Part shown: in pieces, positions 32,966 through 40,043 of the stretch
How the letters are laid out: each line of letters begins with the position of its first letter
How positions within the stretch are numbered: the stretch's first letter is position 1
Origin: a virus
Strand: one strand, 5' to 3'
IMG/VR virus record: IMGVR_UViG_3300025112_003060
Location: 1 to 44,033 of that record
DNA length: 44,033 bases
Translations under genes and position numbers: made by a program
Notes under the pieces: generated by a model
What the model was told of the DNA's origin: nothing
What the model saw: only the letters and a program-made list of their open reading frames with translations
Databases searched by the model: none

Positions 32966-33990
32966 AAGTATTAGTAACTGGCAGTCATGGTTTTATAGGC
33001 TCTTACATTTGTCAAGACCTCTTAGATAACGGTTATGAGGTTTTTGGTATTGATAACTTCTCTAAATATGGAAAGGTGAAGAAGCCTTTCGAGTCTCATC
33101 CCAATTTTACCTTTATGGAGACTGACGCTAGGTATATTGATCGACTCCCTAAGAATTTCGCAGATGTAGATTACATAATTGCAGGGGCAGCTATGATAGG
33201 AGGCATTAGCTATTTTCATAAGTATGCTTACGATCTTTTAGCGACTAATGAGCGTATCATGGCAGCTACCTTTGATCTAGCTCTGGAGTTGTGGAACCAC
33301 AAAGATAAATATGGATCTAAATTAAAACGAGTTATTGCTCTCTCTAGCAGCATGGTATTTGAATCCACCTCTCGTTATCCTACCCCCGAATCCGAAATAA
33401 AGCGATGCCCTCCCCCGCTCAGTACCTATGGATTTCAGAAATTGGCTGTAGAGTATTTTTGTAAGGGAGCGCAAGAACAATATGGGTTACCTTACACTAT
33501 CATCCGTCCCTTCAACTGCATCGGAGTGGGTGAAGATGAAGCGTTGGGTGCTGAAGAAGTAGAGCAAGGTAACATTAAAATGTTGATGAGTCATGTTTTG
33601 CCTGATCTAATTTACAAAGCTCTTCACCTGTCCCCTGATGATTCTTTACCAATTTTAGGATCAGGGGATCAGGTAAGACACTATACAAACGGAAAAGACA
33701 TTGCTAGAGGCATTCGTTGTGCGATGGAATCACAGGCAGCGGAGAACAACGATTTTAATATATCCTCTCCTCTCCCTACTACGGTTATGCAGTTGGCAGA
33801 GATTGTGTGGGAGAAAATACATGGGACTCCTTTGAGAGTTGATCATCAAGAACCTTTTACTTATGATGTTCAAGTAAGAAGTCCTCATGTAAAGAAAGCA
33901 AGAGAAGTTTTAGGGTTTGAAACTGCTATTGGTTTGGAAGAAAGTATTGACGAAGTGATTGATTGGATGAGGCAACAACATGAATTTTAG
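32959..33990 (+). CDS. NAD-dependent epimerase/dehydratase
   Basis: 343 aa extended SDR. 'KVLVTGSHGFIGSYICQDL' is the NAD-binding GxxGxxG, 'VFGIDNFSKYG' follows, 'RVIALSSSMVFESTSRY' gives the catalytic Ser and 'LSTYGFQKLAVEYF' the YxxxK pair. C terminus has 'TIIRPFNCIGVGEDE' and 'YTNGKDIARGI', the sugar-binding part. It is likely a nucleotide-sugar 4-epimerase or dehydratase in the same pathway as the RfbH-like enzyme next to it. Overlaps it by 7 nt. Confidence 0.88.
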   Translation: MVKVLVTGSHGFIGSYICQDLLDNGYEVFGIDNFSKYGKVKKPFESHPNFTFMETDARYIDRLPKNFADVDYIIAGAAMIGGISYFHKYAYDLLATNERIMAATFDLALELWNHKDKYGSKLKRVIALSSSMVFESTSRYPTPESEIKRCPPPLSTYGFQKLAVEYFCKGAQEQYGLPYTIIRPFNCIGVGEDEALGAEEVEQGNIKMLMSHVLPDLIYKALHLSPDDSLPILGSGDQVRHYTNGKDIARGIRCAMESQAAENNDFNISSPLPTTVMQLAEIVWEKIHGTPLRVDHQEPFTYDVQVRSPHVKKAREVLGFETAIGLEESIDEVIDWMRQQHEF

Positions 33991-34336
33991 TGATTTGGTA
34001 GAAAATTATGTGAATGAGGCTGTAAAAAACTCTAAGGACACCTATAATACTGGGGATCCTCTCCAAGAATTAATTGGTATGGGAGAGCTTGTGGACAGGC
34101 TCTCTGTCGTTAATTTTAAGTTATTTACTTTGAAGGATAAGGTGATGGAAAGTACCAACAATTCTTTTAGGGCATGGGCTTCTGTAGAGGATGTTAAACT
34201 TGTTATGGAACGCTCTAGGCTAAAAAAAGCAATTGATGGTAAGCTAGTTTATCTTATAAATAAAATTCTTTCTGGTGATGAGACGGGAGGGATTAACTCA
34301 GAGGTAAAAAGGTACGGAAATGAAGAGAGATCCTAA
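33980..34336 (+). CDS. small helical protein, paralogue of 31233-31484
   Basis: 118 aa. After an N-terminal acidic helix it has 'GELVDRLSVVNFKLFTLKDK', 'VKLVMERSRLKKAIDGKLVY' and an end 'GINSEVKRYGNEER', parallel to the 83-aa protein at 31233. Both are all-helical and lie beside sugar enzymes. No function known to me. Overlaps both neighbours (11 and 17 nt). Confidence 0.6.
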   Translation: MNFSDLVENYVNEAVKNSKDTYNTGDPLQELIGMGELVDRLSVVNFKLFTLKDKVMESTNNSFRAWASVEDVKLVMERSRLKKAIDGKLVYLINKILSGDETGGINSEVKRYGNEERS

Positions 34337-35435
34337 TGTATACAGCCCCTTTAAGGGCGCACATCATATGGACAAGATCCAGCAGTTCAAGAAGGGGGAG
34401 CAACCCGTACCGCTTCAGGTCCAATTAATTATTGCTGATCTGTGTAACCATAACTGCTCTTTCTGTGCTTACAGGATGGAAGGATATACATCTAATAAGA
34501 ACTTTGGTGAGTGGGATGCGGTGAAGGGGATGATCAATAATAACCCCAAGCGCATGATTCCCTACGAGAAATGTATTGAAATTCTTGATGACTGTGCGGA
34601 GATGGGAGTGAAAGCTTTACAGTTTACAGGAGGAGGAGAGCCTACTGTTCATCCCCAGCATAAAGAGATATTCCAGTATACTCTGGATAAGGGGATGGAC
34701 CTAGCTTTAGTAACAAATGGAACTGTTATGCGAAAAGGAGTTCCAGAGATCCTCGCAAAAGGAAAGTGGGTTCGTTTCTCTGTAGACGCAGGGAAGGCTG
34801 AAACTTATTCGGAAGTAAGAGAAGTCCACCCCTTTCATTTCGATAGAGCTTTGAATAATATTAAGAGAGTGGTTGAGGCTAGAGACAAGGAGCCTAATTC
34901 TGATTTAGTTATAGGTATTGGGTTTGTTGTAACAAAAGAAAACTGGAGAGAGATCTACGATGCTGTTGAAATCTATTCCAAGCTAGGGGTAGATAATGTT
35001 CGCATTAGTGCGGTGTTTACTTCTGAGGATTTTGATTACCACAAAGAGCATTGGGAAGAGGCCAAGGAGTTAACACGCAAAGCAAAAGAAGATTTTGAAA
35101 CGGAGGAGTTTAAAGTGTTTGACCTGTTTGGAGATAGGATCTCTGATCTTCAGCAGCATAGACCTGACTATGATTTCTGCTCATATATGCATTTAAATGT
35201 GTATATTGGGGGAGATCTTAAAGTGTATACTTGTTGTAATAATGCTTATAATGATCTTGGGGACATGGGTAGCATTAAAGATCAGAGATTTATTGATTAT
35301 TGGTCTTCTGAATCTAAGAGGGAAAAGTATGCAAAGTTTAAAGCCTCCTCTTGTGAGAGGTGTATGTTTAATAATAAAAACAAATTTATCAACTACATGT
35401 TTGAAGATAATCCTATCCATGTTAATTACATTTAA
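34320..35435 (+). CDS. radical SAM enzyme with C-terminal Cys-rich (SPASM-like) part
   Basis: 371 aa. The CX3CX2C cluster is in 'DLCNHNCSFCAYR' (Cys42, 46, 49), with 'ALQFTGGGEPTVHPQH' (GGE motif for SAM), and a TIM-barrel pattern of 'VLVTNGT'-like strands ('DLALVTNGTVMRKG', 'VRFSVDAGKAETY'). The C terminus has further Cys in 'YDFCSYMHLNVY', 'YTCCNNAYND' and 'CERCMFNNKN', as in SPASM domains with auxiliary clusters. Reaction not determined; it may modify a sugar, a peptide or a cofactor. Last gene of the glycan block. Confidence 0.88.
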   Translation: MKRDPNVYSPFKGAHHMDKIQQFKKGEQPVPLQVQLIIADLCNHNCSFCAYRMEGYTSNKNFGEWDAVKGMINNNPKRMIPYEKCIEILDDCAEMGVKALQFTGGGEPTVHPQHKEIFQYTLDKGMDLALVTNGTVMRKGVPEILAKGKWVRFSVDAGKAETYSEVREVHPFHFDRALNNIKRVVEARDKEPNSDLVIGIGFVVTKENWREIYDAVEIYSKLGVDNVRISAVFTSEDFDYHKEHWEEAKELTRKAKEDFETEEFKVFDLFGDRISDLQQHRPDYDFCSYMHLNVYIGGDLKVYTCCNNAYNDLGDMGSIKDQRFIDYWSSESKREKYAKFKASSCERCMFNNKNKFINYMFEDNPIHVNYI

Positions 35436-35443
35436 TGAGAAAC

Positions 35444-35449
35444 TATAAT
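35444..35449 (+). promoter_or_regulatory. late-like TATAAT box before a 12-codon reading frame
   Basis: AACTATAATAAACCATG: TATAAT ends 5 nt before an ATG (35455) with no Shine-Dalgarno, as at the other leaderless-type starts. No convincing -35. Confidence 0.55.
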
Positions 35450-35454
35450 AAACC

Positions 35455-35493
35455 ATGAAAGAACCAGTAACAAACTATGGGGATAATAGATAA
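35455..35493 (+). CDS. 12-aa leader-type reading frame
   Basis: ATG at 35455 to TAA at 35491-35493 (MKEPVTNYGDNR). Its stop overlaps the next gene's start as TAATG. It starts at the leaderless position of the upstream TATAAT box and could couple ribosomes onto the zinc-ribbon gene, which has only a poor RBS of its own. Whether this peptide has a role is unknown. Confidence 0.4.
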   Translation: MKEPVTNYGDNR

Positions 35494-35702
35494 TGCCCTC
35501 TTATGAATATGAATGCTCTTCTTGTGAGGTTATTTTCGAGTGTTTTGAAAGCATGACCGAACACGCCGAATTTCCTACCCCCCATTGTCCTAAATGTGAT
35601 CCTTTACGGCAAGAGGATACTACGATGCTTAGGTACATGGGGAGGTGTAAACCAGCCTTTAAACTGGGCGGCGGGGGAGTAGCGGATTCAGGGTGGCATT
35701 AA
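35493..35702 (+). CDS. FmdB-family zinc-ribbon protein
   Basis: 69 aa. 'PSYEYECSSCEVIFECFESM' and 'HCPKCDPL' give the C-x2-C/C-x2-C zinc ribbon, followed by 'MLRYMGRCKPAFKLGGGG' and a Gly-Trp-His end, the usual FmdB outline (YEYxC...CPxC...F.L.G.GW). FmdB-type proteins are putative regulatory or scaffold zinc proteins. Its N terminus resembles that of the protein at 18352. Confidence 0.85.
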   Translation: MPSYEYECSSCEVIFECFESMTEHAEFPTPHCPKCDPLRQEDTTMLRYMGRCKPAFKLGGGGVADSGWH

Positions 35703-35738
35703 TCTCCAAAAAGGTATTACCAAAAAGTCAAAACATTC

Positions 35739-35744
35739 TATAAT
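35739..35744 (+). promoter_or_regulatory. late-like TATAAT box before uvsX
   Basis: ATTCTATAATAGAGTATG: the box ends 5 nt before ATG 35750. A weak -35 TTACCA at 35717 with 16-nt spacing exists, but no Shine-Dalgarno; the only purine run (AAAGG) is about 40 nt upstream. Confidence 0.6.
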
Positions 35745-35749
35745 AGAGT

Positions 35750-36736
35750 ATGGATACTGATGTTCTTGCTAGGTTAAAAAATGCGGGGTTATTGTCTGAA
35801 CAGTTGCCCGATCTTGGGTTTGTTTCTACTGGAAACTATGCCCTAAATAAAATCATTTCTGGGGATTATAGGAAGGGTGTCCCCATTGGAATGATTACTC
35901 AGTTTCATGGGGAGGCTAGTACAGCAAAGACAGTTTTTGCTACACACATTTTGAGGGAGGCCCAAGCAAAAGGTTATTACGCGATGCTTGTCGATTCAGA
36001 AAATGCGTACAATGCTGAGTTTGCCAAGCATTTGGGAATTGACCCTAAAAAGTTGATTTATGCTGCCCCCGAAACTTTGGAAGAGTGCTTCCAAGTTATT
36101 ACAGAAACAATTGTTGCCATTCGAATGACTGATAAGGAAACCCCAATTATTGTAGCATATGATAGCATAGCAGTATCACCTTCAAAAGCAGAGTATGAGG
36201 CTGAGGGTTATGAGGGAAATAATATGGTTGGTGCTATTAGAGCTAAGTCTACTGGGGCCTGTCTGCGAAAAATTAATCCTCTTCTGCGTAAGCAAAAAGT
36301 TGCTTTAATTATAATTAATCAGATTAGAAATAAGGTTGGGGTAATGTACGGTAACCCCGAAACTATGGCAGCAGGGGGCAAATCATTAGAGTATTATTTG
36401 GGGGTAAATTTGAAGTGTATCTCTAATAAAACCTCTGATCTTATTAGAGATGATAATAAACAGGTAATAGGTATTAAGGGTAAGATTAGAAACACTAAAA
36501 ATAAGGTGTCTATTCCCTTTAGGGAGTGTGAGTTTGAGTTAATATATAATGAGGGACTTAATCCATACGCAGGAACTTTGAAACAGTTAGAGGGTGAGGG
36601 CTTGGTGGAGAGAAGTGGTTCCTGGTACACGGTGGGTGGGACGGGGAGGAAGTTCCAATCAAAAGAGTTCCAGGGATTGCTATTAGACCTTGATAGCACG
36701 GGGTTTGAGCCAATTCATAAATTTTTTGGAATTTAG
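35750..36736 (+). CDS. uvsX: RecA/UvsX-like recombinase
   Basis: 328 aa. Strand-exchange ATPase of T4-type recombination. It has Walker A 'GEASTAKTVFAT' (the Gly usually before Lys is Ala; T4 UvsX also departs from the consensus), 'AMLVDSENAYNAEFAKHLGI', Walker B 'IIVAYDSIAVS', L1/L2 region 'RKINPLLRKQKVALIIINQI' and 'KVGVMYGNPETMAAGGKSLE', which is the recombinase L2 motif. C terminus 'GSWYTVGGTGRKFQSKEF' is phage-like. It cooperates with the SSB and UvsY-like products. Confidence 0.92.
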   Translation: MDTDVLARLKNAGLLSEQLPDLGFVSTGNYALNKIISGDYRKGVPIGMITQFHGEASTAKTVFATHILREAQAKGYYAMLVDSENAYNAEFAKHLGIDPKKLIYAAPETLEECFQVITETIVAIRMTDKETPIIVAYDSIAVSPSKAEYEAEGYEGNNMVGAIRAKSTGACLRKINPLLRKQKVALIIINQIRNKVGVMYGNPETMAAGGKSLEYYLGVNLKCISNKTSDLIRDDNKQVIGIKGKIRNTKNKVSIPFRECEFELIYNEGLNPYAGTLKQLEGEGLVERSGSWYTVGGTGRKFQSKEFQGLLLDLDSTGFEPIHKFFGI

Positions 36737-36738
36737 GC

Positions 36739-36766
36739 TTGCAAATATTCTCCCAAGTGCTATAAT
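36739..36766 (+). promoter_or_regulatory. sigma70-type promoter
   Basis: TTGCAA at 36739-36744, 16-nt spacer, TATAAT at 36761-36766. Followed by a leader with a good Shine-Dalgarno (GGAGG) before ATG 36796. Unlike the other boxes, this has both elements, so it is probably read by the host polymerase early in infection. Confidence 0.75.
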
Positions 36767-36795
36767 AGGGGGAAGCCAAACGGAGGCTATAACTT

Positions 36796-37053
36796 ATGGT
36801 TAACAAATTTTATGAAGACTTGGCTATGCACATTAACGATGCTTTTGATAATGTGTTTGGGCGCAAGCCTTTGAAACCTACAATAAAGAAGTCTGTTATG
36901 CAACAAACTCAAAAACCTATCCCCCCTACTATTTATGAGTCTATCGAGGATTATACTAAACAGACTGGTAAGCGATTCCGCATGACCAAAGATCAAAAAT
37001 CCCGTGAACTTACCCGTGAAGAAGCTTTTATGGAAACTTGGAGAACTGCCTGA
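36796..37053 (+). CDS. unknown small basic protein
   Basis: 85 aa. Helical N terminus 'FYEDLAMHINDAFDNVFG', Pro/Lys/Gln-rich middle ('QTQKPIPPTIYESIEDY'), and 'KRFRMTKDQKSRELTREEA' at the end. Strong promoter and RBS (CGGAGG) upstream, and TGATG overlap with the DUF932-like gene, so co-expressed with it. No family recognised. Confidence 0.7.
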   Translation: MVNKFYEDLAMHINDAFDNVFGRKPLKPTIKKSVMQQTQKPIPPTIYESIEDYTKQTGKRFRMTKDQKSRELTREEAFMETWRTA

Positions 37054-37838
37054 TGGTGATTAAAAACGAAGAACTACTGCGTCAATACGCCCCCGCTGCT
37101 TTTGCAGAGGCTCCCGAAGAGGGTAGAGTGTCTGGACGATACTCTTTCCTTCCTACTACTGATATTATTGAGATCCTTCAAGATGAGGGTTGGACTGCGT
37201 GGAAAGCGCAGCAAGTTAATGCTCGTACTTGGAGTCAGGCCCATGCCAAGCACATTATTCGTCTTCGTCACGAAGATCTAGATGTGAACTCTTTTGGTGT
37301 TGGGGATTCTTTCCCTGAGATGCTTCTTATCAACGCTCATAACGGGCTTGGTGGATACACTCTTCAGGGTGGAATCTTCCGTATGATTTGCTCTAATGGG
37401 ATGGTTATTTCTGAGTCTGATTTTGGGAAGATCCATATCCGACACATTGGTTTTAATCCTGAGCAAGTGAAGGAAGCGTCCCGTGAGTTGGTTTGTAATT
37501 CGTCTAGAATTGCGGATAAGATTGGGAGTTGGGAAAACATCCAAATGACTCCGCGCAGCCGCAAAGACTTTTTTGCTGATGCGGCTAGATTGCGTTTCGA
37601 GGATCCTGATGCTGGCATCCTTATGGATGTTGCCGCCCCTCGCCGCGAGGCAGACAGAAAAACGGACCTTTGGACTACATTCAATGTGGCTCAAGAAAAT
37701 CTCCTTCGTGGGGGTTTCCGTAATGGATCTACTCGTCGTATGGTGAGAGCTATCTCTAACATTCAAAAAGATGTGAATTTGAACTCACAACTTTGGGACT
37801 TAGCCTCTACATATAGTGAGGGCTACGCCCTTAACTAA
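37053..37838 (+). CDS. DUF932-like phage protein
   Basis: 261 aa from ATG 37053. Resembles the DUF932 / phage-plasmid-like protein family: 'GRYSFLPTTDIIEILQDEGW', 'HIIRLRHEDL', 'FPEMLLINAHNGLGGYTLQG', 'GIFRMICSNGMVISESD' are the typical segments, and 'TFNVAQENLLRGGFRN' the end piece. The function of this family is not established; it occurs in plasmids, integrative elements and phages, often in early regions. Codons here look more GC-rich (CGT, CGC) than in the glycan block. Ends at the terminator. Confidence 0.8.
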   Translation: MVIKNEELLRQYAPAAFAEAPEEGRVSGRYSFLPTTDIIEILQDEGWTAWKAQQVNARTWSQAHAKHIIRLRHEDLDVNSFGVGDSFPEMLLINAHNGLGGYTLQGGIFRMICSNGMVISESDFGKIHIRHIGFNPEQVKEASRELVCNSSRIADKIGSWENIQMTPRSRKDFFADAARLRFEDPDAGILMDVAAPRREADRKTDLWTTFNVAQENLLRGGFRNGSTRRMVRAISNIQKDVNLNSQLWDLASTYSEGYALN

Positions 37839-37843
37839 TCCCT

Positions 37844-37885
37844 TGAGGGGGGAGGGCTCCCCCGTCCTCTCTCCCCTCATTTTTA
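37844..37885 (+). terminator. rho-independent terminator after DUF932-like gene
   Basis: Stem TGAGGGG (37844-37850) with CCCCTCA (37873-37879), extended by an imperfect GGAGGG/CTCTCC part, and a run of T. It ends 6-7 nt before the ATG at 37891, so the next gene starts in the T-tract area without a Shine-Dalgarno. Confidence 0.85.
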
Positions 37886-37890
37886 TCACT

Positions 37891-38250
37891 ATGCGAGGAA
37901 AATACCAATTTAGAGAACCAGTATTATTAGATGATGCTGGGTTGTATATTACAGCAGCCCAGATGCAATTTTTTCTTAACAAAAGAGAGGGTAAACAACA
38001 GTTTAGGTCTGGAGATCCAGCGTTTTTAAGTTATTATAAGAACTGTTGTTTGTATAATTTAGTTTATGATATGATGGAAAAGAATGAAGTATGTGCTAAA
38101 ATGTATTGGGATGAGAATAATCAAACTATAGCACTTTCTTTCCCTATGCGGGGTAGTGTAGCAACTGCGTTGGCTCAAGTAGCTTCGTCTTTTTTATATA
38201 AAAAAGACGAGGATGATGAGCAAGATAACCCTTTTGGTATTTTTAATTAG
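37891..38250 (+). CDS. unknown protein after terminator
   Basis: 119 aa from ATG 37891 (in-frame codons upstream run into the terminator and are less likely). It has 'GKYQFREPVLLDDAGLYITA', 'SYYKNCCLYNLVYDMMEKN', a beta part 'KMYWDENNQTIALSFPM' and an acidic end 'KKDEDDEQDNPFGIFN'. The acidic tail with aromatic end resembles SSB-type or replication partner tails, but this is a loose impression. No family recognised. Confidence 0.6.
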   Translation: MRGKYQFREPVLLDDAGLYITAAQMQFFLNKREGKQQFRSGDPAFLSYYKNCCLYNLVYDMMEKNEVCAKMYWDENNQTIALSFPMRGSVATALAQVASSFLYKKDEDDEQDNPFGIFN

Positions 38251-38252
38251 TA

Positions 38253-38456
38253 ATGGGACAAACGCATAAACATTATAGTGACAGGACCTTTGTTAAGGAA
38301 TTAAAACAGCAGAATAAAAATAAAAATAGACAAGCTAAACAAGAATACACTAGATACGCCTATAATAGTAAAAGGAATAATAAAGAAGACCTTGAAGAGT
38401 TCGATGAATGGGACGATGAGGGGTTTGAAAAATTTACAAAAAATGGAAAATATTAG
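38253..38456 (+). CDS. small Lys/Asn/Tyr-rich protein
   Basis: 67 aa. Basic N terminus rich in Lys, Asn and Gln ('KHYSDRTFVKELKQQNKNKN'), acidic end ('EDLEEFDEWDDEGFEKF'). Ends inside the start of the oxygenase gene (14-nt overlap). Probably disordered. No function evident. Confidence 0.5.
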   Translation: MGQTHKHYSDRTFVKELKQQNKNKNRQAKQEYTRYAYNSKRNNKEDLEEFDEWDDEGFEKFTKNGKY

Positions 38457-39054
38457 TGTACAAAATATTGCGCCAACCTATATCGAAGCCAAGAATTCAG
38501 TAAGTGAAGAGGTTGCTAAGGTTCTTATGGAGCTTGTTGATGAGCGTGGAGGACGGTCAGTTTGGAATAATAGCTCTGATTGTTTTGAATTTCAGATCGC
38601 TAACCCTTTTTCTAAACGAAAAACCCCTAATGATGAGAAAGTAATTTCTGTACTTCCTGATCTTTTTGGTCTTGGAGAGAGCTGCTTAAGACATATTAAT
38701 TGGAATTTTAAAAATACTGTCTGTAACATGGCCACAGGCCATCACGGCTTTTGGATTCTAAGATATGATCAGGGAGCGGGGTTTGAAACACATTGTGATT
38801 GGGATTCTGGTCCTAACGCTTATGGTTTAGAGGCTTTGCGCCCCCCCATTATAGCCACAGTAGCCATCCTTCTTAATGAAGACTTTAGAGGAGGCGAAAT
38901 GGTTTTATTTGATTCTACGGGCGAACCCTCTATAGTAAAGCAGAATGTGGGCTCTGCGGTGATTTGGGATGGATTTACTCATCACAAGGTATCACCAGTC
39001 ACAGAGGGATCAAGATATGCTCTCGTTATTCATTATACAGGCACAATCAAATGA
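38443..39054 (+). CDS. 2OG-Fe(II) oxygenase, first of tandem pair
   Basis: 203 aa from ATG 38443. The prolyl-4-hydroxylase-like double-stranded beta-helix is seen in 'FETHCDWDSG' (His117-x-Asp119), 'ILLNEDFRGGEMVLFDSTGE', 'NVGSAVIWDGFTHHKVSPVT' (His180 or His181) and 'GSRYALVIHYTG' (Arg191, 2-oxoglutarate salt bridge). The iron ligands and the Arg are all present, so it should be active. The target (protein, nucleotide or small molecule) is unknown. The next gene is its paralogue. Confidence 0.85.
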   Translation: MENISVQNIAPTYIEAKNSVSEEVAKVLMELVDERGGRSVWNNSSDCFEFQIANPFSKRKTPNDEKVISVLPDLFGLGESCLRHINWNFKNTVCNMATGHHGFWILRYDQGAGFETHCDWDSGPNAYGLEALRPPIIATVAILLNEDFRGGEMVLFDSTGEPSIVKQNVGSAVIWDGFTHHKVSPVTEGSRYALVIHYTGTIK

Positions 39055-39668
39055 TACTTGCGGAACCAGAAAAATATAATTTAGATCCCACCTATTTGAT
39101 GTATAAGAATGCTGTATCGGAGGAAACAGCACAAACACTAATGGATTTAGTGGATGAGATGGGTAAGCCTACTATATGGGATAATAACCCCAATTGTATA
39201 GAACTTCAGATTGGCAACCCTTTTTCTAAAGATGTGTATTGGGATGAATCCTCTAAGGATCCTAGAATAATTGCGTTGCTTCCTCATCTTAGGGATCTAG
39301 GGGAAGTCTTTTTGCGTCAAGCAAACAGACATTTTAATAATAATGTTTGTAATATGGTGACAGGTAATCATGGCTTTTGGGTTATGAGGTATAATGCGCC
39401 TGGAGGCAGCTTCGATGTTCATTCTGATTGGGCAGGAGGGCCAAAGGGTATTAATCCCCCCATTGTAGCTACTGCTGCTATTTTACTTAATGATAACTAC
39501 GGGGGTGGAGAGACTCGCGTATTTAATGGTATGTTAGAGGGAAGCTTTTTAGAGCGGGAGAAATACTCTGCTGTTTCCTGGGATGGTTGGACTCAACATC
39601 AGGTTTGTCCTGTTACAGAAGGATCTAGATATGTGTGTATTATTCATATGGTGGGGTCATTAAAATGA
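39051..39668 (+). CDS. 2OG-Fe(II) oxygenase, second of tandem pair
   Basis: 205 aa from ATG 39051 (ATGA overlap with the first copy). Same order of elements: 'FDVHSDWAGG' (His124-x-Asp126), 'ILLNDNYGGGETRVFNG', 'YSAVSWDGWTQHQVCPVT' (His183) and 'GSRYVCIIHMVG' (Arg193). Both copies also share the N-terminal 'PFSK' and 'CNM-TG-HGFW' stretches, so they come from a duplication, yet differ enough that they may now have different targets. Confidence 0.85.
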   Translation: MILAEPEKYNLDPTYLMYKNAVSEETAQTLMDLVDEMGKPTIWDNNPNCIELQIGNPFSKDVYWDESSKDPRIIALLPHLRDLGEVFLRQANRHFNNNVCNMVTGNHGFWVMRYNAPGGSFDVHSDWAGGPKGINPPIVATAAILLNDNYGGGETRVFNGMLEGSFLEREKYSAVSWDGWTQHQVCPVTEGSRYVCIIHMVGSLK

Positions 39669-39919
39669 AAAAGTGGATATGGAGCGAAAAAAAGAAACAA
39701 GAAAGAACTGAGCTAGATTTTACGGCAAAGAATCGGCGCAGGGATCTTATAGAAAGAACTGTTAAAGTTCACCTTGAGTTGCAAATGGAGTATCCAGGAA
39801 AGATGAATATTGTAGAAGCTATTCGGGATATTAAAACCACTTTTGATTTACCTGTCGGTATTGAAGTAAAAACTGCTCACTTGGCTCACATTGAGATCAT
39901 GGAAAACCCTAATGATTGA
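39665..39919 (+). CDS. unknown small basic protein
   Basis: 84 aa from ATG 39665 (overlaps the oxygenase stop as ATGA). 'KKWIWSEKKKQERTELDFTA' basic start, 'DLIERTVKVHLELQMEYPGK', 'IVEAIRDIKTTFDLPVGIEV' helix-strand. No family recognised. Followed by a 36-aa frame that overlaps its end. Confidence 0.6.
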   Translation: MKKWIWSEKKKQERTELDFTAKNRRRDLIERTVKVHLELQMEYPGKMNIVEAIRDIKTTFDLPVGIEVKTAHLAHIEIMENPND

Positions 39920-40022
39920 TGATCTTGAATTACCCTGGAAACCTTTTGGATTAACTTTTACCTATAGGGAATGGGATACCTTAGTTACTTGGTATGTCCA
40001 AAAAAGATTCCAAAGTGCCTAG
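39912..40022 (+). CDS. 36-aa small protein
   Basis: ATG 39912 to TAG 40020-40022 (36 residues: MIDDLELPWKPFGLTFTY and a short aromatic helix 'WDTLVTWYVQKRF'). It overlaps the previous gene by 8 nt and fills an otherwise empty gap in the same direction. Likely real given the packing, but nothing is known of it. The following gene's RBS (AAGGAGGA) lies just after its end. Confidence 0.5.
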   Translation: MIDDLELPWKPFGLTFTYREWDTLVTWYVQKRFQSA

Positions 40023-40043
40023 ATAAGAAGGAGGACAAAAGTA

